Source of the DNA: an uncultured Senegalimassilia sp.
GTDB lineage: Bacteria > Actinomycetota > Coriobacteriia > Coriobacteriales > Eggerthellaceae
DNA: 64,000 bases
Assembly (NCBI RefSeq): GCF_934636665.1
Contig: NZ_CAKUAT010000004.1
Coordinates: forward strand, 1 to 64,000
Reading direction: 5' to 3'
Part shown: positions 33,213 through 41,603 of the stretch, one piece after another
How the letters are laid out: every line of letters begins with the position of its first letter
Position numbering within the stretch: the first letter of the stretch is position 1
Program-made: the position numbers and the translations under genes
The notes under the pieces: model-generated
Databases searched by the model: none
What the model was told of the DNA's origin: nothing
What the model saw: the letters and a program-made list of their open reading frames with translations, nothing else

Positions 33213-34271
33213 CTACTTCTTGCCCTTAGGCTTCGCAACAGGATTGACAGCGTCGAAGTCTTCCTGCTCTTTGGTAATAATCGGGATATCAAATGCCTCT
33301 CGAACCTTCGTTTCCAGTTCTTCTCGAAGATCGGGATTCTCTTTCAAAGTATGCTTTGCTGCTTCGCGACCTTGTCCTAGGCGCTCTTCGCCATACGTGT
33401 ACCAGGCACCGGATTTTTTAGCGACTCCAGCTTCAACTGCCATATCGACGATGCATCCTTCTCGCGAAATGCCTTCGCCGTACATAAGATCGAACTCCGC
33501 CTGACGAAACGGCGGTGCAACCTTGTTCTTGACGACCTTTGCACGAACACGGTTTCCGACGATCTCGCCATCACGTTTAATGGAGTCGATGCGACGCACG
33601 TCGATTCGCACGCTGGAGAAGAACTTCAGAGCGCGACCGCCCGTTGTGGTTTCGGGGTTTCCGAACATCACGCCGATTTTCTCACGCAGCTGATTGATGA
33701 AGATGCACGTGGTATTGGATTTCGAAAGCGAGCCTGCAAGCTTTCGAAGGGCTTGCGACATAAGCCTTGCTTGCAGACCGACGGTGGTATCGCCGATCTC
33801 GCCCTCGATTTCGGCTCGGGGCACCAATGCCGCAACAGAGTCGATGACGACGCAATCGATTGCCCCCGAGCGAACAAGCATATCGCAGATCTCAAGCGCT
33901 TGCTCGCCAAAATCGGGCTGGGAGATGAGGACGTCATCGATATCCACACCCAAACGAGCCGCATAGACCGGATCAAGCGCATGTTCGGCGTCGATGAATG
34001 CCACAACGCCGCCGAGCGCTTGCGCCTCGGCAAGGATTTGCAGCGCAAGCGTGGTTTTACCGCTGGACTCAGGCCCGTACACCTCGATGATTCGACCACG
34101 GGGAACGCCTCCGATGCCCAACGCGGCATCAAGCGGCAATGCGCCGGTGGGTATAGCGCCGATGTTCAGGTCATGGCCGCCATCACCGTATTTCATGATG
34201 GAGCCCTTGCCGAACTTTGATTCGATTTGGTCGGTTGTGACCTTGAGCATCTTGGTTTTTTCTTCGTTCAT
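33213..34271 (-). CDS. recA: Recombinase RecA
   Basis: 352 residues. It forms ATP-dependent filaments on single-stranded DNA, performs strand exchange and triggers LexA self-cleavage. The Walker A is GPESSGKT (66-73). The core QLREKIGVMFGNPETTTGG (loop L2 region) is intact, and no intein is present. The C-terminus is short and Lys-rich (KPKGKK). It has a good ribosome binding site (GGAAGGG) and a strong promoter with an SOS-like box. recX follows in the same unit. Confidence 0.97.
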   Translation of the reverse strand: MNEEKTKMLKVTTDQIESKFGKGSIMKYGDGGHDLNIGAIPTGALPLDAALGIGGVPRGRIIEVYGPESSGKTTLALQILAEAQALGGVVAFIDAEHALDPVYAARLGVDIDDVLISQPDFGEQALEICDMLVRSGAIDCVVIDSVAALVPRAEIEGEIGDTTVGLQARLMSQALRKLAGSLSKSNTTCIFINQLREKIGVMFGNPETTTGGRALKFFSSVRIDVRRIDSIKRDGEIVGNRVRAKVVKNKVAPPFRQAEFDLMYGEGISREGCIVDMAVEAGVAKKSGAWYTYGEERLGQGREAAKHTLKENPDLREELETKVREAFDIPIITKEQEDFDAVNPVAKPKGKK

Positions 34272-34313
34272 GCGCTGGTTACCCTTCCTTTGCGCTGCTT
34301 TGCAACGCTATTG

Positions 34314-34341
34314 ATTATACGAACGCCTGTTTCATAGTCAA
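34314..34341 (-). promoter_or_regulatory. recA promoter
   Basis: On the - strand TTGACT and TATAAT stand 16 bases apart, about 43 bases before the recA ATG. The spacer contains a LexA-like box. Confidence 0.75.
34321..34332. promoter_or_regulatory. LexA-like box in the recA promoter
   Basis: GAACGCCTGTTT differs by one base from GAAC-N4-GTTC, the form seen twice at lexA. It lies between the -35 and -10 of recA, the usual place for repression. Confidence 0.65.
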
Positions 34342-34415
34342 GTACCAAATACAAACATCGGTACGACTATTGCCATCATAGCTTTCGCTTCTTGCACAAC
34401 CCTTGCCCTATATAC

Positions 34416-34463
34416 CGAACAAGTTCACCTGAACCTTGCAAGGTTATCTGGTGAACTTGTTCG
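34416..34463. repeat. Nested palindromes between pgsA-cinA and recA
   Basis: Outer arms CGAACAAGTTCACC and GGTGAACTTGTTCG are perfect complements (34416-34429, 34450-34463). Inside them lies a second perfect palindrome AACCTTGCAAGGTT (34432-34445). No T-run follows on the - strand. It may be a terminator of unusual type or a binding site; the GAAC/GTTC halves resemble LexA half-sites but with two-base spacing. Confidence 0.8.
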
Positions 34464-34522
34464 AAAGTTTGCTGTTAGCGTCGTTTCCGCGTAACGCTTG
34501 GCCGTTGTTGGAGAAACAAAGC

Positions 34523-35746
34523 CTAGATAGATGCCTGTTGCTGCTCGCGTACCGCTGCATCGATCATGCGCAGCGCTTCAAAGGTGGTTTGCATGCGAAC
34601 CTGATTGCGATCCCCCTCGAAATGCTTCCGCTGAGCCGTGATACCGGCATCGCTTGCACAGGCGAAGCAGACGGTCCCAACGGGCTTTCCCGGTTCCGCC
34701 CCGGACGGGCCCGCAATGCCGGTAACGGCAACGGCCACATTGCAAGTGAGATCTTTGCGTGCGCCTTGGGCCATGTGGCGGGCAACTTGCGTGCTGACCA
34801 CGCCGAATTCCTGGATAACCGAATCGGGCACATCGAGAACGTCGGTTTTCACGCCGGTCGCATAGCTGGCTATCCCGCCTCGAACAACGGCGGAACTTCC
34901 GGAAACCGAAGTCAACGCAGCGCTGATCATGCCGCCGGTAAGGCTTTCTGCGGTACCGATGGTTATGCCACGCTCGCAGGCGTGGGAAACAACCTGGGCC
35001 GCAAGACGCTCGATATCTGCAGCCTCAACGGAGCCTTGCGCTTCTTCGACGCTTTCTCCGTTCGGGCTTTCAGCCTTTTGCTTGCGCTTTGCCCGCTTGG
35101 AGGGCCCCAAACCGATAAGCTCACGAGCCTTGGAGATGTAATCGAGCATAGACACCACCGTGAGCAGCAAGGCGATCGCCATGACGATCCAGCTGATCAC
35201 CCACATCACGTCAGAAAACGCCTCGACGAGCGTGCCCATCATGTAGCTGTCCTTGATGGTGAACAAAACGATGGCGATCATCTGGAACACCGTTTTGAAC
35301 TTACCGTACCAGCTGGCGGAGATGACGGTGCCCTTGCTGGCCGCCACCATGCGCACACCGGAAACGATGAACTCGCGCGCGACGATGATAAGCGCAACCC
35401 AACTGGGCAGCGATCCCAGCTCGATCAACGCCAAGAGGGCTGCCATTACCAAAATCTTATCGGCAAGCGGATCCATGAACTTGCCAAAGTCGGTGACTTC
35501 GCCACGGCTTCGCGCCAAATACCCATCCAGCCAGTCCGTACAAGAGATCAGCACGAAGATGGCTGCGGCGATAAGGCTTTTGGAATGTTCGGCCAAATCG
35601 GGCAGATGAAACCATTGCGGCCAAGGGCTCAAGAGCACGACGACGAACACGGGAACCAAGCATATGCGGATGAGCGTGACGATGTTAGCCGGGGTCCACA
35701 AGTTTGTAGCAGCTTGCGGCGCGGCTTCCACTTGCAGCTTGTGCAT
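34523..35746 (-). CDS. pgsA: PgsA-CinA fusion: phosphatidylglycerophosphate synthase plus NMN amidohydrolase domain
   Basis: 407 residues with two complete enzymes. Residues ~15-205 are a CDP-alcohol phosphatidyltransferase with DWLDGYLARSRG followed by GKFMDPLADK and four or five membrane helices; this is the PgsA step of phosphatidylglycerol synthesis. A charged linker (about 212-240) leads to a C-terminal CinA/PncC domain (about 243-400) with TAESLTGGMISAAL and TGIAGPSGAEPGKPVG, which deamidates nicotinamide mononucleotide. In many bacteria pgsA, cinA and recA are neighbours; here the first two are one frame. The ATG overlaps nothing and follows rimO by three bases. Confidence 0.9.
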   Translation of the reverse strand: MHKLQVEAAPQAATNLWTPANIVTLIRICLVPVFVVVLLSPWPQWFHLPDLAEHSKSLIAAAIFVLISCTDWLDGYLARSRGEVTDFGKFMDPLADKILVMAALLALIELGSLPSWVALIIVAREFIVSGVRMVAASKGTVISASWYGKFKTVFQMIAIVLFTIKDSYMMGTLVEAFSDVMWVISWIVMAIALLLTVVSMLDYISKARELIGLGPSKRAKRKQKAESPNGESVEEAQGSVEAADIERLAAQVVSHACERGITIGTAESLTGGMISAALTSVSGSSAVVRGGIASYATGVKTDVLDVPDSVIQEFGVVSTQVARHMAQGARKDLTCNVAVAVTGIAGPSGAEPGKPVGTVCFACASDAGITAQRKHFEGDRNQVRMQTTFEALRMIDAAVREQQQASI

Positions 35747-35749
35747 GGG

Positions 35750-37096
35750 CTATTCGCCTTCCATTTCATACAGCAGCGTATCGGTTATAGCGACTCGGAT
35801 GATATGGCCCGGTTCGCCCTTGTCGACATAGGTTACACCATCGACCTCGGGGGCTTGGCACATCGCGCGGCCGAACAGCTGACCGTCCTCTTCCCTGCCT
35901 TCGATGAGCACGTCCATGGTTTTCCCGACGCGGGAGGCGACGAGCGGTGTGCAAACATCGTCCGCAAGGTCGCGCAACCGTTGCGCGCGGTACGTCTTCT
36001 CATCGTCATCGACCTGATCGGGCAGATCGTATGCACGGGTTCCCTCTTCGCGCGAGTACGCGAACACGCCGATGTAATCGAAAAAGCCCTCTTCAACGAA
36101 ATCGCAAAGCTCGTCAAAGTCCTCTTCGGTTTCGCCGGGAAAACCAGCGATAAGCGTGGTGCGCAGCGTTACCTCGGGGACGATGCGGCGAATGCGCTCC
36201 ACCAGCGATTCATACTCTTCGCGCGATCCCCTGCGATGCATGGCCTTCAGGATGCTCGGCTGAACATGCTGAAGCGGGATGTCGAAATAGGAGCAGATAT
36301 TGTCATGCTCGGCTACGGTTTGCAGCAGCTCGTCGGTGATTCCCTCGGGCTGGATGTACATGACGCGGAACCAGGTATCGGCGAACTCATCAGCAAGCGT
36401 GCCCACAAGCCATGCCAAGCTTGAAGCGTCCTCGAAGTCCTGACCCCAGCGCCCCGTATCCTGAGCGATCAGGACGATTTCCTTAACGCCTTCGGACACG
36501 CGATCGGCTACATCCGCGTGTACGGTTTCGTAGTCGAAGCTGTGATACTTGCCGCGAATATAGGGAATGGTGCAATAAGAGCAGAAGCGGTCGCATCCAT
36601 CCGAGATCTTCACGTAAGCCGAAACGGCACGCGAGCCATTGATTGCGATCGCGCCTTCAGGCACGGCTCCGAGCATGGCGGCCTTCATGCGCTCCAGGTG
36701 CGCCTCATCGATGTCGAGCGCCTGGGCGATAACCTGAACGATATCGTCTTCCTTGCTGCACGGAACGAATGCGGAGGCCTCGGAAAGCTCGGATTCCAGA
36801 TCTTGCCCGTAACGAGCAGGCATGCAGCCGGCGACGATGAGCGCAGCGCCCGCAGCCACGTTGGGCATGCCCGCAACTTCGAAGATGGCTTCAAGGCTTT
36901 CCTCGGTGGCGCTTTGGATGAACGAGCAGGTGTTCACCACCACGGCATCGGCGGCTTCAGGATCTTGCTCGATTACAAAGCCGCAACGGCTGAGCTGCGA
37001 TTGCATGCGCTGGGTATCTACCTCGTTTTTCGCGCAGCCCATGGTGACGAACGCGATGCGAGGGGTCTCGATTTCAAACACGTTTTCGGTTTCCAC
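35750..37096 (-). CDS. rimO: Ribosomal protein S12 methylthiotransferase RimO
   Basis: 448-residue radical-SAM enzyme that methylthiolates an Asp of ribosomal protein S12. Auxiliary-cluster cysteines are C21, C57 and C91. The radical-SAM cluster is C168, C172, C175 (CDRFCSYC). The C-terminal TRAM domain is present. The start ATG lies eight bases after the yajQ stop region. It is the second of three methylthiotransferases in the window (MiaB, RimO, MtaB). The N-terminal VTMGCAKNEVDTQRM pattern distinguishes RimO from the other two. Confidence 0.94.
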   Translation of the reverse strand: METENVFEIETPRIAFVTMGCAKNEVDTQRMQSQLSRCGFVIEQDPEAADAVVVNTCSFIQSATEESLEAIFEVAGMPNVAAGAALIVAGCMPARYGQDLESELSEASAFVPCSKEDDIVQVIAQALDIDEAHLERMKAAMLGAVPEGAIAINGSRAVSAYVKISDGCDRFCSYCTIPYIRGKYHSFDYETVHADVADRVSEGVKEIVLIAQDTGRWGQDFEDASSLAWLVGTLADEFADTWFRVMYIQPEGITDELLQTVAEHDNICSYFDIPLQHVQPSILKAMHRRGSREEYESLVERIRRIVPEVTLRTTLIAGFPGETEEDFDELCDFVEEGFFDYIGVFAYSREEGTRAYDLPDQVDDDEKTYRAQRLRDLADDVCTPLVASRVGKTMDVLIEGREEDGQLFGRAMCQAPEVDGVTYVDKGEPGHIIRVAITDTLLYEMEGE

Positions 37097-37104
37097 GGAA
37101 ATCC

Positions 37105-37602
37105 TTAGCGATAGTTAACGTACTGGAGCGGCTGGCCGTAATCCTGGCCTTTCAAGAACGCGATAACCTCTTGAAGCGTGTCGCGGGAAGCGGAGGAAAC
37201 ACGTAGCTTATCACCTTCGATGGTGACCTTCACCTTGAGCTTTTGCGCCTTGATGTCCTTGTTGATCTTGCCGGCCGTTTCCTTGTCGATGCCTTCGACG
37301 ATGGTTGCCGTCTGACGCACGCTTTGACCGGTTGCCGCTTGAGGGTCGCTCCATTTGACGGCGGCCAGATCGATACCTCGCTTGATGAGCTTGCTGCCCA
37401 TGATATCGATCACCTGGCGAGCTACGAAATCGGCAGGAGCCGCCACCGTGATGGTCTTCTTCTGCTTGTCGAGCGATAGCTCGGCGCCGGAGCCTTTCAG
37501 GTCGTAGCGCTGCGTCAGCTCCTTCTTCGCTTGCTGATATGCATTGTCGATTTCCTGCATATCGACGGTGGACACTACATCGAAGCTAGATTCCTTGGCC
37601 AT
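37105..37602 (-). CDS. yajQ: YajQ family nucleotide-binding protein
   Basis: 165 residues, the full length of the YajQ/DUF520 family. The start MAKESSFDVVSTVDMQEIDNA and the end GQPLQYVNYR are diagnostic. Family members bind c-di-GMP or other nucleotides and RNA in some species, with no agreed core function. It lies between the RodZ-like gene and rimO on the - strand with short gaps. Confidence 0.93.
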   Translation of the reverse strand: MAKESSFDVVSTVDMQEIDNAYQQAKKELTQRYDLKGSGAELSLDKQKKTITVAAPADFVARQVIDIMGSKLIKRGIDLAAVKWSDPQAATGQSVRQTATIVEGIDKETAGKINKDIKAQKLKVKVTIEGDKLRVSSASRDTLQEVIAFLKGQDYGQPLQYVNYR

Positions 37603-37618
37603 GATGTTTGCCTTTCAA

Positions 37619-39004
37619 CTAGTAAGACGAATACGTTGATGACGAGTACTGGGTTCCCGTTGTGCCAGATCCGGTACCGCTCGTCGTGGCCGAACCGGTC
37701 CCCGAGGTGCTGGTCGACCCGGTTCCCGTCGACGTCGTCGAAGAACCGACCGACGAACCGGTGCCGGTAGCCGACTGCGACGAGACACCGCTTGATGCTG
37801 AATTCGAAGTAGACGAGGTAGACCCGGTGTTGCTCGAGGAGGTGCTGGAGCTATCAAGTCCCTCGACCTTCACGTCAGGATGGTCTTTCGCCCAAGAGGC
37901 AAGGTAATCCTTGAAGTTCACTGTGGCCGTGGGCATGCCCGTGGCCACATCGCTGGTGAATTCAACCTCTTTGCCGTCCATGGTGACGGTAAAGCCGGAG
38001 GAAACCCAGGTGGCCAAGCTCCAGGTACCGGAAACATCGACCGTTTCATCAAACGGTCCAGTGAGCATCTGATTGGTCGCCTGTCCATCCTGAGTGATGA
38101 CGACATAAGCCTCCTGGCCCTTTGCCAACTTGTACTCCACCTTTACGCTCGTAGGCACGGTTTCCGTTGAAGATGCCTTGGATTCCGAATCGTTGCCGTT
38201 GTTGCCGCCGTTGCTGTTGTTGGAGCTTTCCTGGCTAACGCCTGAGCCATCCGCCGAAGTATCGGTGACGCCGGTAATGGGGACCTTCGCCACATCCTGC
38301 GTGGAGGCGGCACCGCGATTTCCGAACGCAAGCGCCACGATGATGACGAGCAGCAGCAAGATGATCACGATGACCGCGACATAGGGCAATCGCGCCTGCA
38401 TCCCGCGACCGGCATTGTTCTGCGAACCGGAATAAAAGTTGGTGAACTGCGTGGTGACAGCGCCGCCGAAATGGTTGGAGCGACGGCTTTCGTTCTCGGC
38501 GCGTGCCGCTCGCGAAGCAAGCGACTCGCGATATTCGCGTTGCGGCTGCTGCTCGCGACGCGGCATACGCTGCGCGCCCTGGCGCTGCCCTCGTTGGACG
38601 CGCTGCGAGCGACGACCGTCGCCGGAACGCTCGTCGCCGTAACGCGAAGAGCGCTGTGAGCTTTGCCCACGACCATCATGACGCCCGTCGCCGCGCGACA
38701 CCGACCTACGACCCGAAACATGCGCCGGCGAATCAGATTCGCCACGGGTGCGACCAACCTGATAAGCGTATGCGTCGTCGAGATACATACGCGTGATGTC
38801 GGCAGGATTGAGACCGACCAGCTTCGCATATGCGTTCACCATGTTGCGCGTATAGCCGCGCGCGGGCAAACGGGAAAAATCATTATTCTCAAGGGCGCGG
38901 AGGATGTCGGGGCGGATGCGCAGCCGACGAGCGGCCGACTGCACGTCGTAGCCCTTCCGCTCGCGCGCTTCGCGCAATACGGTGCCGAATGAAACCTGGC
39001 CCAT
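37619..39004 (-). CDS. RodZ-like helix-turn-helix membrane protein with Ser/Thr/Gly tail
   Basis: 461 residues. Residues 1-77 form the HTH_25 domain of RodZ-type proteins (FGTVLREARERKGYDVQSAA). Residues 90-190 are Arg/Ser/Gln-rich. One membrane helix spans 206-227 (LPYVAVIVIILLLLVIIV). An extracellular beta domain (about 285-365, DUF4115-like) follows, and the last ~77 residues are almost only Ser, Thr and Gly. RodZ links the cell-shape machinery to the envelope; no MreB is in the window. The low-complexity tail looks like a wall-spanning or glycosylated segment. ftsK lies nine bases upstream. Confidence 0.83.
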   Translation of the reverse strand: MGQVSFGTVLREARERKGYDVQSAARRLRIRPDILRALENNDFSRLPARGYTRNMVNAYAKLVGLNPADITRMYLDDAYAYQVGRTRGESDSPAHVSGRRSVSRGDGRHDGRGQSSQRSSRYGDERSGDGRRSQRVQRGQRQGAQRMPRREQQPQREYRESLASRAARAENESRRSNHFGGAVTTQFTNFYSGSQNNAGRGMQARLPYVAVIVIILLLLVIIVALAFGNRGAASTQDVAKVPITGVTDTSADGSGVSQESSNNSNGGNNGNDSESKASSTETVPTSVKVEYKLAKGQEAYVVITQDGQATNQMLTGPFDETVDVSGTWSLATWVSSGFTVTMDGKEVEFTSDVATGMPTATVNFKDYLASWAKDHPDVKVEGLDSSSTSSSNTGSTSSTSNSASSGVSSQSATGTGSSVGSSTTSTGTGSTSTSGTGSATTSGTGSGTTGTQYSSSTYSSY

Positions 39005-39013
39005 GCCTTCTCC

Positions 39014-41497
39014 TTATTGATTGTCGCCGTCATGTTGCTCGAACGCTTTGAGCGTTTCAAGCTCCATGGCATCGACGAGTACTTCTCTGGGCTTGCTGCC
39101 GTTCGGAGGACCGACGACGCCCTTATCTTCCAACATATCCATTATACGCCCAGCGCGGGAGTATCCCACTTTGAGGCGACGCTGGATATTGGACGTGGAA
39201 CCCAATCCGCTGGAGACCACCAACTCGGCCGCCTCCCAGATGAGCGGGTCATCATCGGCGCACGTGCCGCCGCTAGCATCCGAGGGGCACGACCCCAACG
39301 TGATTAGATTGGTGGATAAGATCTCGGAATGATACTCTGGCTCACCCTGACTGCGCAACTTCTCCACAACCGCGTTAATCTCGTCCTCGGATACGTAACA
39401 GCCCTGGATACGCATAGGCTTTGCGTACTCCGGCTTGCTCAGGAGCAGGTCGCCCAGGCCGATAAGGTTTTCCGCACCCGGCGTATCCAAGATAACGCGG
39501 CTATCGATACCGCTTGCTACGTTGAAGGCGATGCGGTTCGTGATGTTAGCCTTGATAAGGCCCGTGACTACGTTGGTGGAGGGACGCTGAGTGGCAACGA
39601 TCAGGTGAATGCCGGCAGCGCGCGCCAATTGGGCGATGCGGCTAATGGAGAACTCTACCTCCTTGCCGACGTTCATCATAAGGTCGGCAAGCTCGTCGAT
39701 GATGATAACGATATAGGGCAGCTCGTCGCCAAGATCGTTTTCGGGCAGCTCCTCCCCTGCTTCCTGAGCGGCCTTCGCTTCAGCCTGAGCCGCCTGCACC
39801 TTGGCGTTGTACTGGCCGATGTTTCGTGCGCCGACCTTCGAAAACACCTTCAAACGCCGTTCCATTTCCGCAACACCCCAGCTCAAAGCGCTTGCCGCTT
39901 CCTTGGGCTCGGTGACAACGGGAACGTACAGATGCGGGATGCCGTTATAGGGCGTGAACTCGACGCGCTTCGGGTCGATCATGATGAAACGCACCTCGGA
40001 CGGGGTTGCCCGCATAAGGATGGACATAATCATGGCGTTGATGGAAACCGACTTGCCGGAACCGGTTGTGCCGCCGATAAGCAGATGGGGCATCTTCGCA
40101 AGGTCGGAAACGATGCAGTGGCCTTCAACGTCCTTGCCGATAGCGATCTGCAAAGGACCGGGGGCTGCGTCCTTGATGACGTCGCCGAGCAGTACCGTCT
40201 GGCGAGTACGGTTAGGCACCTCGATGCCGACGTAATTGGTACCGGGAATGGGCGCGAAGATGCGCACGCCGGGCGCGGCCAGCGCGAGCGCGATATCGTC
40301 TTCAAGCGCAGTGACGCGGCTGACGCGCACGCCTGCCGGAAGGTCCACTTTGAACAAGGTGACCGTAGGACCGGCAACCCAGCCCACCACCTTGGCCATG
40401 ATATTGAAGTCTTCAAGCGTTTCCTGCAGGCAGGCGCCGGTTTCCTGAAGCTCCGAATCGGTCGCCAGGTCCTTTTCGGGATCGGTTGACGTGGCAAGAA
40501 GATCGAACGGCGGAAGCTCGAAACCCTGCTCGGGGCGTGGAGTGGCAACCGGTGTGGCCGCCTTCGAAGGCTTTTTGGGCATGGTCGGCGCAGCAGCACG
40601 CTCGATAGGCTTGCGGCGTCCCAGTTTACGCGTGATAGTTTCAGGTGCGTTGTTCGCGTCCTTGCGAGCAGCGTTGTCCGCCGCGGTTGCGACGGCGCTG
40701 CCGTGTCGGCGATTCGAAGGCGCAGACTGCTTGAGCGTTTGGGTTTTAGCGGTTTCAAGCTCAGCAAGCTCGGCTTCGTCGACGGCTTTCGCCTTCGGAC
40801 GGGAAACCCTGGCGAAGGCTGGCGGCGGGACCACGCCATGCTCGCGCTCGTCGGCTTCTTCTCGAGCTGCAGCCAGCGCGCGCAGCTTCTCCACGATGCT
40901 GGATATAGAGAACCCGATGACGATCAACCCGGCGATTGCAAGGCCGAACAACACGATGGCCGATATTACCTTGCCGAACAACGTAAGGCCGCACCATGCG
41001 ATGCCAGCACCGATATAGCCCCCGCGCGCGGAAAGCTGATTGGCCAAGAACAGGTTATCCGTTGCGTCAGGGGCGGCTTCGGGCGTGAACAGCGCCAACA
41101 GGGAAAGCACCGCAACGAACAACATGGCCAAACCCACTGAAACGCGCAGGGGGACGCCCTCCTTGTCGATGCGCACGAGACAGCTTGCCCCGATTGCAAC
41201 CAGGAAAAACGGCAGCAGGTACGCGCCGATGCCCAAGCACAGGTGCAAAAGCTGGGACACGAAGGAGGTGATGAGCGCATCGGTGGGAACGACGGCGGCG
41301 ACGAACAAAACGATGCCCAGCAACGTTACGGCAACACCGGTGATGTCGCGCTTGGTTCGCTCATCGAGGATCTGCGGTTGAGCGGGAGCCGAGGCGGCCT
41401 GTTTGGCAGCGCGTTTCTGCGCTGGGCTTGCCGCTTTGGCCTTACCAGCGTCGGTTTTTTTGGATGCGGTTGATTTGTTCGAGGAAGTTCGGGCCAC
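39014..41497 (-). CDS. ftsK: DNA translocase FtsK/SpoIIIE
   Basis: About 827 residues. An N-terminal membrane domain with four helices (about 45-210) is followed by an Ala/Lys-rich linker, then the RecA-like motor (Walker A GTTGSGKS and DELADLMM) and the C-terminal winged-helix gamma domain (YSRAGRIMDMLEDKGVVGP). It pumps chromosome DNA through the division septum. I place the start at the GTG 41497, just after AAAGGGGAGG, where the basic leader MARTSSNKS begins; the spacing is tight. A frame open to 41560 allows a slightly longer form. Confidence 0.93.
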   Translation of the reverse strand: MARTSSNKSTASKKTDAGKAKAASPAQKRAAKQAASAPAQPQILDERTKRDITGVAVTLLGIVLFVAAVVPTDALITSFVSQLLHLCLGIGAYLLPFFLVAIGASCLVRIDKEGVPLRVSVGLAMLFVAVLSLLALFTPEAAPDATDNLFLANQLSARGGYIGAGIAWCGLTLFGKVISAIVLFGLAIAGLIVIGFSISSIVEKLRALAAAREEADEREHGVVPPPAFARVSRPKAKAVDEAELAELETAKTQTLKQSAPSNRRHGSAVATAADNAARKDANNAPETITRKLGRRKPIERAAAPTMPKKPSKAATPVATPRPEQGFELPPFDLLATSTDPEKDLATDSELQETGACLQETLEDFNIMAKVVGWVAGPTVTLFKVDLPAGVRVSRVTALEDDIALALAAPGVRIFAPIPGTNYVGIEVPNRTRQTVLLGDVIKDAAPGPLQIAIGKDVEGHCIVSDLAKMPHLLIGGTTGSGKSVSINAMIMSILMRATPSEVRFIMIDPKRVEFTPYNGIPHLYVPVVTEPKEAASALSWGVAEMERRLKVFSKVGARNIGQYNAKVQAAQAEAKAAQEAGEELPENDLGDELPYIVIIIDELADLMMNVGKEVEFSISRIAQLARAAGIHLIVATQRPSTNVVTGLIKANITNRIAFNVASGIDSRVILDTPGAENLIGLGDLLLSKPEYAKPMRIQGCYVSEDEINAVVEKLRSQGEPEYHSEILSTNLITLGSCPSDASGGTCADDDPLIWEAAELVVSSGLGSTSNIQRRLKVGYSRAGRIMDMLEDKGVVGPPNGSKPREVLVDAMELETLKAFEQHDGDNQ

Positions 41498-41543
41498 GCC
41501 CTCCCCTTTCGTGCTTAAGCGTTTCAACAGTTGTGCGAGCAAG

Positions 41544-41577
41544 CGAGCACCTGCGCGCAATGCAACGCAGGTGCTCG
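41544..41577 (-). terminator. Hairpin after rnj
   Basis: Perfect 12-bp stem CGAGCACCTGCG/CGCAGGTGCTCG with a 10-base loop in the 106-base gap between rnj and ftsK. No T-run, so termination is only probable. Confidence 0.5.
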
Positions 41578-41603
41578 TGAACAGATCAGTGTTTGCGGCG
41601 ATG

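Noticed and set aside
34436..36424. Open frame of 662 codons on + opposite pgsA-cinA and rimO
   Set aside because: Antisense shadow of two clear genes.
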